From assembly GCF_000187245.1 (NCBI RefSeq), contig NC_027863.1, forward strand, positions 186,001 through 250,000: 64,000 nucleotides of DNA, read 5' to 3'. Below are positions 29,601 through 38,400 of the stretch, one piece after another; positions within the stretch are counted from its first letter, which is position 1; the number at the start of each line of letters is the position of its first letter. The notes below the pieces were generated by a model. The model made no database searches, was not told the origin of the DNA, and saw nothing but the letters and a program-made list of their open reading frames with translations. A program made the translations under genes and the position numbers. The stretch comes from Ogataea parapolymorpha DL-1 (lineage: Eukaryota > Ascomycota > Pichiomycetes > Pichiales > Pichiaceae).

Positions 29601-30265
29601 CTGCGCAAGAGTACATTTTTAGTGCCGATCTGGAACTCAAACAGCTTGGAGTTTCTAATCTCATCTTTGCTTTGCACAAAAAACCCCTGGTTGCTCTTCC
29701 GCTGGTGTCCAAGATCATGCCGCGTGTGCTGGAAACAGAGCTCGAGCAGAAGAAGGAATATGTGGAGGTCGTTCGGATTGGTCCTTTCAAACACAAGCTG
29801 GACAACGGTCTGAACTACAGAAAGGGGCTCTACGAGATGGTGTATTCACTGCTGACCACCCTCGAGACCAATCCGCAGTTTTTGGTGATCAGCCAGATCG
29901 ACTGGGGCCAGGTGTTTGAAAGATTTGTGGCCAGAGCGTTTAAGGACGATCCAACAGTCATTTTCATCTGCCTGCTGACGCTCATCAAAATCATCAGCCT
30001 CAAACCGACAATTTTCGCTGGAAACCAGACCCTTGAAAATTTCATTGCAGCATGTTCCAAGGTTCTGGATAAAAAACTCAAGGACGACGCTCCGAAGCAG
30101 GAGCTCGAAAAACGCAACGACACGGTGCGGGCTGTCCTCAGATGCTGCAAAAAAATCAACACGATGGTGGAATCTGGTCAGCTCAAACTGGACAGCTACT
30201 CGAGCTGGTCGAACTTTGTCAGCACGTTGAAAACCAAGTATCCTATTTTCGATATTGAGGAATGA
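26696..30265 (+). CDS. CAND1: Cullin exchange factor CAND1/TIP120 (Lag2 in S. cerevisiae)
   Basis: HEAT-repeat protein that strips substrate receptors from cullin-RING ligases and allows their exchange. From this ATG it has 1189 residues, near the length of animal CAND1 (1230). The N-terminus (TDPDLRFMALNDLEKE) matches the first HEAT repeat, an acidic loop (DEDDDDDGSG) occurs near 335, and the C-terminal TIP120 domain contains RIGPFKHKLDNGLNYRKGLYEMVYSLL. An earlier ATG at 26642, overlapping the stop of the upstream gene, would add 18 residues (MVACSSLYNSRSTRVKKV) that do not look like the family. Only 53 bp separate the chosen start from the preceding gene. It is convergent with the GH5 gene 12 bp away. 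Confidence 0.92.
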   Translation: MRFFIEDLFTQTRDTDPDLRFMALNDLEKEIVSNPDAFSSEARIQYAKILLHCLDDEFPEVRTQALKCFETLTPRLGGYVVSVVAALSKKKPEKVSITSTIYTMAIHNVLKNFVANESVARDVANCVLGEVFEVGNTAFYTTIDYIEIVTDLIEYLGKYLTTAQLNNIAELLAKACYGADIVIAKKSVLALGLVARNFTSVEQLQKLISLINKTTTHKQQDTTLKVLSNLVRSNAKLMAQIVQQVHPTVLNGLYLDTLGEPDDDFDAQQETEETRAEALGCLVAMFECLPMEEYVSGSLELAARFIGYNPYKDDAEEELEEEDEYELSDLDEDDDDDGSGLSWKLRRESARLVSVILEKHPLALTTVFQSVFEPLLGQLQDDNGAVVSEALRTLTKIFRFSVQDGPYYTLKFFNSLNDYASGRRGSDVSMQSDEDPSIYLGSKSADICESFSKLLVAKNSSKLSLLYDFFVEFSNATDGCEAQWTPALMNKLLDLRESSITSEVIKFYAAVLKKYSLTDLGSSSQRIIADIVGCVASSSNHELVLETLGLLTEVLEHEPGAQLPSVEKALIEKASNKNYSTEIRQKALVCLCSLVTKSEVLDLQTALKVFVDTITVEFLVAVDLQCIETIVSRIPQSLSSDWYHPIILQLVEYLTISELQAQSLNTLASLAAYLDEKDGLLAFDRIVVASEAGKIASENAVCVCKILSVLATKIAVPDVDRLIGLLVQFSKAPSFDQNTLADLTNAILSQKPAKQFIEVVLQHGTHSDPNVSKILGLVSVSDKNFASIEETLQNLNNNENVLFSITFLDQVSKSMDLEVGLAPFVRHLDDDEEIKNAAISAIATIVSRNPEKYLDELTKQIELGATVPMLHALKIALQKINLDTASSKHLFNMLLKSELEKTDAVEAAAAIIALLAVHDSLLPEMCSILSSSPSRTQKLVLGSTTKQVLVDPSLESDLVLLSRYLELTSAQEYIFSADLELKQLGVSNLIFALHKKPLVALPLVSKIMPRVLETELEQKKEYVEVVRIGPFKHKLDNGLNYRKGLYEMVYSLLTTLETNPQFLVISQIDWGQVFERFVARAFKDDPTVIFICLLTLIKIISLKPTIFAGNQTLENFIAACSKVLDKKLKDDAPKQELEKRNDTVRAVLRCCKKINTMVESGQLKLDSYSSWSNFVSTLKTKYPIFDIEE

Positions 30266-30277
30266 CCTTACATACGT

Positions 30278-31732
30278 TTAGTAACCAAAACACTCCAAAC
30301 CTTTATCAAATCCCTGCTCCCATTCCCAAATAAAATTGCTATCTCCCCGGGAGGCAACGTGCTGCTGCCGTCTGAGCGACTTCCATGCTGCTCTGCGGCC
30401 GATCCGCGAGTTGTCAAATTTCGCAAATTCCACGCTGTCGCTCCAGGCCGTCTCGAAACCTTCTTTGTACCGCCAATGCTCATACTTCTCGTTTGGATTT
30501 TGCCGGTTCCAGTATTCCTCGTGTGCTTTGAGATTCTCGCCGAGCAGCCTGTCTTTCTCATCGCCAGACGGAATCTGCGGCTCCGAGCTCCGCGACGGAA
30601 TGCATCCCGACTCCACCATCGGCCTGAACCCCCACTCGCCGCCGTCCCCGTGCTCAAACTTGAATGTCCAGAAGTAGGAACCAAAACCGGCACGTTCCTT
30701 GAACAGTCGCGCCTGCTCATTGCCAAAGCGACGCACGCACTCCTGACGGTCGAAATTTCCCTTGCTCCACGACGAATTGTCCAAAACACACGAATACTCG
30801 CCAATCATAAAGTCTGCCGGGCCAGACAGATTGGTGAGAACCGATCCGGCCAGATCCTGGATGATCTGGTCCACTCCTTTATTTTTGTCGTCGTCGCTGA
30901 AACATCTGTAGACGTGGTGGTCAATAACGATCCCGGGATCCGTGCCGCTCTTAGTGTGGCCGTTCACAAACTTCACCCACTGGTCCGGCCACCAGCCGTC
31001 ACTGATGACCACGGGGATGTCTGGGTTGACCGACCGGATGGCTTTGATAGCCTCAAAATAATACTTTTTCTGCCCCATGGCCTCGTCAAAATCTGACTCG
31101 TTCACAACCTGTAGAGCACACACGTTCTCAAACGAGGCAAGGTCGGAAGCGATAAATTTGACGATCGCAACGGCCTTGTCAACGGCCTTGGAACTGCTCC
31201 AGAACCCTGCCTTGTCAAAACGCTCTCCCGAATGGCCTCCTGTATTGGCTCCCTTGGGCAGAGCATGCAGATCGACAACGACAGAAATATTGTAGTTGGC
31301 GGCCTTCTGGATGTACTGTTTGTAAATTGTCCAAGCGTTTTGATATACCGCGCCCACAGACTCGAATGACGTGCCGCTGTTGAATTGGCGAGGGTCGACT
31401 GCCCAGTAACCGATTGGTAGCCGGACTGACTGCACGCCCTTGGACTTGAGCCAGTCCCAATCGTCGTCCGTGCAGTAGCCAGTCCAATGGGCTTCAAAGA
31501 GCTTCCTGGTCTCGTCGATGCCCTTCTGCTGCACATTCATCTTGACAGCGTCGAGCTCGTACTCGGTGTTGCCAAAGAGACTGTCAAACATGTACTTCTC
31601 GAGCACAAACACGGAGCCGAAGTTCACGCCAAAGTTCTGACGGTAAAGATAGACCGTTCTGCGGTCAATTTGCGACGGGGTGGCAACCGCCGGAAAGTCT
31701 GACGAAAGCTTGTTCTTGAGCTTATCAAACAT
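30278..31732 (-). CDS. Intracellular GH5-family glycoside hydrolase (YBR056W-like)
   Basis: A GH5 TIM-barrel protein of 484 residues related to yeast exo-1,3-beta-glucanases, but without a signal peptide, like the S. cerevisiae cytoplasmic protein YBR056W. Early barrel motifs are GVQSVRLPIGYW and ISVVVDLHALPKGANTGGHSG. The acid/base Glu lies in LQVVNESDF (about 211) and the nucleophile Glu in IGEYSCVLD (about 310). A C-terminal charged extension with two DxWRYKEGFE/EWEQGFDKG-like elements goes beyond the barrel. The cellular substrate is unknown. The start codon lies only 28 bp downstream of the DUR3 stop on the same strand, so its promoter must overlap DUR3 coding sequence. Confidence 0.85.
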   Translation of the reverse strand: MFDKLKNKLSSDFPAVATPSQIDRRTVYLYRQNFGVNFGSVFVLEKYMFDSLFGNTEYELDAVKMNVQQKGIDETRKLFEAHWTGYCTDDDWDWLKSKGVQSVRLPIGYWAVDPRQFNSGTSFESVGAVYQNAWTIYKQYIQKAANYNISVVVDLHALPKGANTGGHSGERFDKAGFWSSSKAVDKAVAIVKFIASDLASFENVCALQVVNESDFDEAMGQKKYYFEAIKAIRSVNPDIPVVISDGWWPDQWVKFVNGHTKSGTDPGIVIDHHVYRCFSDDDKNKGVDQIIQDLAGSVLTNLSGPADFMIGEYSCVLDNSSWSKGNFDRQECVRRFGNEQARLFKERAGFGSYFWTFKFEHGDGGEWGFRPMVESGCIPSRSSEPQIPSGDEKDRLLGENLKAHEEYWNRQNPNEKYEHWRYKEGFETAWSDSVEFAKFDNSRIGRRAAWKSLRRQQHVASRGDSNFIWEWEQGFDKGLECFGY

Positions 31733-31760
31733 ATTATCGGAAATTCTGTATTATTTATTG

Positions 31761-33771
31761 CTATATAGGTTTATCGGCCTGAAACTTTCCCACGTGCTCG
31801 ACGGTCACGTGATCAACATCTTCGTCGGAGCGGCGCGAGGCCTGCGCGGAGAGCAGCAGGGGCCGTTCCGGCGGCTGGCGTCCCGTGACCACGCGGAAGA
31901 TCTTGACGGCAACGTCGCGGCTCTCCCAGAGCGGATAGAAAATGATGAAGCACGCTGCCAGCAACAGCCAGATCATGATTATCACTATCCACGCACGGAA
32001 AAATTTCTTGCTGTAGATGTACTTCTGGCCGTACATTGGCATTGGAATAAGGAAGATGACAATGAAGAAGAACGCCCACGACATGATCTGTGCGATCATC
32101 GAGTATCTCTTTAGCTCCTTGGCGGAGTCCTTTTCCGCAACTTCCATTGCCTTTGCTTCCTGCACGGTAGCATCGTCTCCGGCAACGAAGTTTGAGTCCA
32201 GCGTGCCGAAATCGTAGTCCTCTTCCAGCGGCCGGATGTAGGAGATGGCCACAATGAAGATTAGCGAGCCAAAGAGCCCCACAAAGTTACCGACAGCGCA
32301 AGAGTACTGTTCGCCAAGCGTGTCCTTATTGACGGCTCCGTAGAACGACTTGGCCGAAGAGCACCAGCCGATGATGGCAATAACGGTGGCAAGTGGCGGA
32401 CCAATGATCACGCTCAGCGGCGTCATTTTTTTCCAGAACAGGGTGAGCACAAAAGCAAACACGCCGGGACCTAGAGCGATCCCGATAAACGTGATGATCC
32501 ACGAGATGGTGATCCCGATATAGTTGAACACCACGGTGAGCGCGCCCATGGCAATGGCAAAGACCGTCACGCACAGGTGCGACACCCTGATCAGCTGTTT
32601 TCCTGACGCGGCCGGGTTGATGTACGCTCTGTAGATGTCGTAGGTGACAACGGACGAGAAGCCGATTAGCTCGGCACTGGTAGCAGACGTGGCTGCGAGC
32701 CAGACCATCAGCATGCCGGCAGCGGCTCCGGACCGGCCCAGAATCTGGTACATTCCGTACAGCATCGGGATGCCCTCGCTGACGAGCTCAGCCGGGATCG
32801 GGTCAGGGTAAGTTGGCGAGGACGTGTCGTGCATCAATGCGAGTGCAGACAGGGCTGTACACGAGGAGAGCGCGAGCGGGATAATCAGCCAGCATAGGCC
32901 GCCGAAAAAATACCCCCACATGCTGCTCCGGGGCGATGCGGCGAGTGCTTTCTGGCTGTAGCTGGGGTCGGTAAAGACGGTGGAAAAGCCGCCCACCACG
33001 ATGTTCCAGCCGTTGAACAGCGCCGTTTTGTTCGTCCATGTCAGATAGCTGCCTTTGTACCCTGCGGAAGGGTTGGTTTTCGCCGTTTCCTGGAGCAGCT
33101 CGTACATCTTGTCGATGGAGCCGATTTTGCTGCTCTGGGTGTACGTGGTGAACAGCGTCACGGCGATGACCACATAAATGATCACGGTGTGTATCCAGTC
33201 CGACAAAAATGTCGATTTCAGTCCGCCTGTCACGGTGTACGCCCAAACACCTAGCGGGAGCAGCATGGCAGCTGCCACCACGTGCATGCCGGTGATCACG
33301 CTGATGGCCTGGCATCCGCCGAGCAACAGCATTGCCGAGATAATGACGTTGGTGCCCATGCCGTAGAACAGACACACCCAGTGGGCCGCGCGTCCAAAAC
33401 GCGCCCGCACAATTTCCAGCACCGTGTGTGCTCCCGGGGCCTTGCGTTTAATTTCCAGGGCCACCACGGAAAAAAAAGTTATTTGGATGGTGAACGCAAA
33501 CGCATACCACGCACCAGGGACCCCGTACTGATAGGTCATTCCAGAACTAGTAAGTACGGTGCCTCGGCCAGGTCCAGGACGATACGACGGCCGAGGCGAC
33601 AAGGCCGGTCTTGACGTTCCTGGACGCGGTGGTGAAGTGCTCTGAGTCCTGCACCTCGCCGGCGTATTTTTCCAGTGCCTTGGTGATGCCGATCATGAGG
33701 GCGGCGAAAACGGCTCCCAGAGCCAGAATGTAGCAGTATCCGTAAGCTTGTTCGAGAATTGGTTGAACCAT
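31761..33771 (-). CDS. DUR3: Urea/polyamine permease Dur3, requires a +1 frame shift
   Basis: Plasma-membrane solute:sodium symporter-family transporter taking up urea (and polyamines in yeast). The first frame begins at ATG 33771 (MVQPILEQAYGYCYILALG), covers the first membrane helix and the hallmark FTTASRNVKTGLVASAVVSSWTW, then stops at 33547. The rest, from VLTSSGMTYQYGVPGAWYAF to the C-terminus, lies in the +1 frame, ending with the typical KYIYSKKFFRAW and YPLWESRDV blocks. Skipping one base after CCG at 33567-33565 gives SSWTWPGTVLTSS, the same length as the family pattern SSWTWxxTLLTSS, for 669 residues overall. The second frame has no ATG before residue GMTYQY. It is divergent from formamidase and tandem with GH5. 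Confidence 0.9.
33561..33567 (-). other. DUR3: Candidate +1 frameshift site CCG-AGG-C in DUR3
   Basis: In-frame TGG CCG AGG CAC CGT ACT TAC TAG. Skipping the A gives TGG CCG GGC ACC GTA CTT. The layout (shifty P-site codon, AGG in the A site, then C) mirrors the Ty1 site CUU-AGG-C. A single-base sequence or assembly insertion is the simple alternative. Confidence 0.6.
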
Positions 33772-34182
33772 TGTAGTTTAGTAGCACAAAGGGGGGCCCA
33801 ATTGGGATTCTTAAATAGCATTCTTGAAGCATTGGTGGTGGCAGATAACAAACCCAATCTTGTGCTCGCTCATTTTGCCTCCGTTATCTCTCGTGCCTGC
33901 TCGCTAATCAATTCCGATCTTTCGCGAGCTGGTGGGCTGAGCGGTTTTGGTTTAAGTTTTTGCTATTGTTAGGCCTTATCGATTTCCGGTTGCGGTAATT
34001 ATTTCGTATCAGGCGGAGCACGATTGCTCCTGCATTGTACGCTCTGCGGCGTGAAGACGGCGTGCCTAACGGCGAGACGAACGGCGAGTCTGTGCGCCGT
34101 TTCACGCCGTGATCGTCTTTGCGCAGCGTAGTAGTCGTCTGCTGCCAGAAATAAATATCTATCTCTGCTACTGTACTCAAAC
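33772..34182. promoter_or_regulatory. Divergent DUR3/formamidase promoter with GATA sites
   Basis: 411 bp shared by two nitrogen-acquisition genes. GATAA cores occur at 33844-33848, 33884-33888 (reverse) and 33976-33980 (reverse, CTTATC), as expected for Gln3/Gat1-type control by nitrogen catabolite repression. The half nearer to the formamidase carries the CGGCG array described separately. No other gene was found in it. Confidence 0.6.
34047..34109. repeat. Phased array of six CGGCG cores
   Basis: CGGCG starts at 34047, 34058, 34070 and 34082, and its complement CGCCG at 34095 and 34105: spacings 11, 12, 12, 13 and 10 bp. The outer copies form an inverted repeat (CGGCGTGAAGACGGCG at 34047-34062 against CGCCGTTTCACGCCG at 34095-34109, one base inserted). 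The middle two are a 9-bp direct repeat AACGGCGAG. It lies 74-136 bp before the formamidase ATG, consistent with an operator for a pathway-specific regulator. Confidence 0.6.
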
Positions 34183-35493
34183 ATGGGTAGTAAGTACGGC
34201 AACCTGGTGGAAACTCTTGTCACCATCGACCTGGAACGACCAGCCTGGGAGCAGGAAGGTCTGCACAACAGATGGCATCCCGACATCCCCTGCTACAAAA
34301 AAATGAAACAGAACAAAGCGTACAAAATCGAGTGCTACGACTGGACAGGAGGCCAGGTCGGGAACAACGACTCTGCCGATGACATCAAATATTGCGACCT
34401 TACAAAAATCCACTATTTGTCTGGGCCATTTGAGGTGGAAGATGCTGAGAAGGGCGACGTTCTGGTGGTGGAAATCCAGGACGTCCAGCCTCTCGAAAGA
34501 CAGCCTTGGGGATACTGCGGGATCTTCGCCAAGGAGAACGGAGGCGGATTTCTGGACAAACACTATCCCAAGGCTGCCAAGGCCGTGTTCGACTTCGAGG
34601 GCATCCACTGCTCCTCCAGACACATCCCTGGCGTCCGTTTTGCCGGCCTTGTCCATCCAGGAATTATTGGAACCGCTCCGAGCCACGAGATCCTTGCAGA
34701 GTGGACCAGAAGAGAGACAGAGCTCGTGGAGTCCAACCCAGACGCCGATTTCGTGATGGCCAACCTGCCAACGGGACAGAATGCCTACGCAGGTGCTTGC
34801 GGCTTGGAACTGCAGTCCAAACTGGCACACGGAGGAAGAACCATCCCGGGCCGTCCTGAAAACGGTGGCAACTGCGACATCAAGAACCTGTCGCGCGGGT
34901 CCAAGGTGTACCTGCCGGTCAACGTGGACGGGGCCAAGCTGAGTGTCGGAGACCTGCATTTTTCCCAAGGAGATGGCGAGATCTCGTTTTGCGGAGCAAT
35001 TGAGATGTGCGGGTCCATCACCCTGAAATGCTCTGTTCTTAAAAAAGGCATGTTCAAGCTCAACATGAAAAGTCCCATGTATTTGCCTGGCCCGGTAGAA
35101 AATCACTACGGCCCAGGCAGATACCTCACGTTCGAAGGCTTTTCTGTCGACGAAGACGGCAAACAGCTGTGTCTGGACACGACGGTTGCATACAGACAGA
35201 CATGTCTCAGGGCCATTGAGTATCTCAGAAGATACGGCTACAATGACTACCAGATCTATCTGCTGCTGTCCTGTGCGCCGATCCAGGGCCACATCGCGGG
35301 AATTGTTGACGTGCCAAACTCGTGCACCACCATTGGCCTGCCGATGGATATTTTTGAGTTTGATATTTCTCCAGAAAAAGATGTTGTCAAACGCGATCTT
35401 GGAAACTGTGCTTTCGCCAACGACGATCTCGAAAAAGGTTTTCCGTTGTACGACGAGCTTCCAAATTTCCTTTTGGAAAATATCACTAAATAG
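34183..35493 (+). CDS. Formamidase (FmdA/AmdA family)
   Basis: Hydrolyses formamide, possibly other short amides, to the acid and ammonium in the cytosol. The protein has 436 residues, full length for the FmdA/AmdA family. Recognisable stretches are NRWHPDIPCYKK near residue 30, GVRFAGLVHPGIIGTAPS near the middle, NGGNCDIKNLSRGSKVYLPV, LSVGDLHFSQGDGEISFCGAIE and the late NSCTTIGLPMDIFEFDI. S. cerevisiae lacks this enzyme, whereas many ascomycetes have it for use of formamide as a nitrogen source. Divergent pairing with the urea permease supports a nitrogen-scavenging role. The stop lies 4 bp from the convergent TFC3 stop. A complementary-strand frame of 443 codons is a coding shadow. Confidence 0.9.
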   Translation: MGSKYGNLVETLVTIDLERPAWEQEGLHNRWHPDIPCYKKMKQNKAYKIECYDWTGGQVGNNDSADDIKYCDLTKIHYLSGPFEVEDAEKGDVLVVEIQDVQPLERQPWGYCGIFAKENGGGFLDKHYPKAAKAVFDFEGIHCSSRHIPGVRFAGLVHPGIIGTAPSHEILAEWTRRETELVESNPDADFVMANLPTGQNAYAGACGLELQSKLAHGGRTIPGRPENGGNCDIKNLSRGSKVYLPVNVDGAKLSVGDLHFSQGDGEISFCGAIEMCGSITLKCSVLKKGMFKLNMKSPMYLPGPVENHYGPGRYLTFEGFSVDEDGKQLCLDTTVAYRQTCLRAIEYLRRYGYNDYQIYLLLSCAPIQGHIAGIVDVPNSCTTIGLPMDIFEFDISPEKDVVKRDLGNCAFANDDLEKGFPLYDELPNFLLENITK

Positions 35494-35497
35494 CGTC

Positions 35498-38400
35498 TTA
35501 TCGATCAAACGTCAGGTACCAGTAAGATCCTGCCCAGTAGCTGTCGTTCCGCTGGACCACCGCCTTTTTTGCAACCATCCAGTCTAGAACAAGCTTCAGC
35601 TCGAACGGCTCGTACAAAGGACTAAACCGCAGACAAAGCAGACGGAACGTCACACCGGGCCGGAAAACTATGCATCGCAAAAGCGAGCACACCGTCTTGA
35701 ACCAGATCTCCACATTGAGATCCCCATTGAGGTCGATCCAGAGACGTGAGCACGGCGAACCACTTGGAGGAGCCACCGACTTCAGATCTATCGCCGTGTG
35801 CATGTCGTGCAAAATAAAATCGCTCTCGAGCTTTGTCTTGTCCTGGCTCTTGGTGGAGTAGTTGTCGATCAGCATTGGCGGGCTCTGGTCGATTCTCGTA
35901 ACCTTAATTTCTGCCTGGGCCATCATATTTATCAACGGAGCAAAACAGCTATCTGGCGACAACGGAGACAGGATAACGCCCTTGTTGTTCAAAGTGGCCG
36001 TTTCCATCATTTCCACAAAACCAGCACACTGGTCGAAAAACGTCCGTGTGAACTTCCAGTCGATCAGAAACATAATTTTCTCGGTTAGGGTGAACTTGAT
36101 TGGCGAGTCTTCGCCCAAATAAGCAATCACCTTGTCATCCTCCAACTCTGTCAGAGCCTTTGAATAGACATCCTTTTCGGTCGAAGAAAACACCTTTTTG
36201 GCTTCTGCAGACGAAAATTTGTCTGGTCCTGTAGCAAACAGGGCCTTGAGCTTGGTCTTTGCTTCCTGGACACCCGTAGGCTCCAGGCTCGGCTCCTCAC
36301 AAACTAGCGGATACGCAAACATGGCCCGCGCACACTGCTCCTCGCGCTCGATGATAGAAGTGCCTTCTTTGAAAACATCCAGTCCACGCAGATCAGTATC
36401 GGGCCGCCACCGTTGCTCCTTGAAGTTCTCAGAGTAGTTGCGGTAAAGAACAACATCGTGAGTATTTTCAAACGAATCTGCATCCACAGACCTCCACAGA
36501 GAAATCATCCCGTTCAAGTCGTAGTCCAGCAGCTCCTCCTCGCCAATATCACCATTCGTTATGGCTGACATTAAAATTCTCTCCCACGTCTTCCTGGACA
36601 GTTGTAAAGCTCTGATTCCAATTGCACGTTTGTGGCGAGGCCATTGTCGTCTCAAGACTTCAGAAGTGTACTTGTCTTGGAAAAGAGCAGACACCTTTGC
36701 CCAATCGATGGTGTTGGCCGGCGACAGTGATTGCGAGATAATGATTGCACGGACTAGCACCATGACGTCCTTGCTGCTCAGACGAGTGTTGTTCCGTGCA
36801 CGTTTCGTTGGTGCTGTTGAGGCCGACTGTGTCTTCTGACGTGTGGAGACTTTCTTTCTCTTTCTCGATTCCATCAGCGGAGCAAGCAGGTCCTCGTCAT
36901 TGGAGTTCCGCGGCCGTTTTTTCTTAGATTCGGCTGGCTTTTCTGCTGCGCGAAGACGAGCCTCCACTCTTTTTGCGGTGTCGAGGCCTTTTTTCTGGTT
37001 CGACTTGCGAAGCTGAGATAAACGTTGAGACGGCATCTCGAAAAAGTGCGAGTCGTTGGCCTTGAAAACGGGGCGTGTGGGAGCCGAGCTCAGTCGTGGG
37101 TTGACGGACCCAGATTTGGAGCTGACAGAATGGGCAATGGCGTCGATATCATCCTGTGACGGCTTGTTTGCCACGGAACAGAGGACAGTGTGTGTAAACG
37201 AGCGAATCGAGCTTGGCACCTCTTTTACCGTGATCAGATTCTGTCTTTGTAGCACTGCCGCATCTTTCTTGACAGTCCGGCGGTCAACAAGATAGTTCAC
37301 ATTCAGAGCATCCGAAACCTTCTTCGTGAGGTCCATATTGAGAGCAACGCATTTGCTCTCGTCAATAATATGAAGCAGCACAGAGCGACGTTTGTCAGGG
37401 CCGAAATCAATATCAGCATCCAGAGGAGGCTGTGGTACGTACTCCTCCACCTTTGGCACAAACTTGGCGGGACTCTCGATACGCCCCTTGTGCTCATCAA
37501 AGTGTCCTCCTTTAATCGTTTTTGGCTGGCCAATCCGCTGTATTTTCTTCGAGACAGCGATCTTCAGCGTGTCATCGATAACCAGCTGCTTTATCTTGCC
37601 CTGCTTGGAAACGAGGCTCTTCAAAACGGGCCCCGAGTAGCCAAACCAGCAAAACTTAAATGTTTCGTTTGGGAAGAAAACTAGTGACACGCGCTTTGGG
37701 AATGGGTCAATATAGTGGCTAGCACTAATCTCTGCTATGGTCTGCGTATTCTCTTCTGTTTTTGCAAACTCTAGCCGCGGTTCCTCAACTTGCTGGCCCT
37801 GTCTTTTCAGGTATTCAGACTGGATCATATGACAATAATAACGGGCCTTCCCCTCCTGATGCAAATAGCGTATCACGGCATTGGGTTCAGAAACAGGGGT
37901 GTCAAAAACGTACGAGCCAATGTAGTTGCCGAACGACTTCACAGAGAGGTTCCCGGTGATACATGTGTTGAGTTTTTTAGTGGAGATTCCTGGATTGCCT
38001 TTAACAGTGTCGAAAATCTGGTTTTGAAGAGGAAAGAACGGATTGTATGTTGGAACTTCGTCTGTGTTGCTCTCAAAAACCGAGCCAAAGAGCTCGTCCT
38101 GATCGTCCTCGCGGTCCTGGCTCAGCGAAGCCAGCTCAGATTTCAGTTCCTGGCGTGCAGCCGGTGTCTTTGGAAGCTCTTTGAGAAACTGCAGTCCCAC
38201 AAACTTGCGTCCCGACGACTCGTGCTCGACGTTTATTTTGCACGCGTAGCCAAGCACCACGAGGTTGCGGATGGCCTTGGCCAGCATTCTGCGTTCTTTC
38301 TTCGAGGTCAGACGCAGCTCGCGTGCCAGGTCCGACGGAACACGAACCCCGTTTGGCGCATCCTGCAGCGACTTCATCACAACGCCCATGAGCTCAAAAC

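Noticed and set aside
33541..33610. Intron instead of a frameshift in DUR3
   Set aside because: No GTAAGT-like donor or usable branch point, and the conserved SSWTW and VLTSS segments are directly contiguous, leaving room only for one extra base.
34177..35508. 443-codon frame on the minus strand opposite formamidase
   Set aside because: It mirrors the whole formamidase gene, which has strong family homology; the antisense translation shows no motifs.
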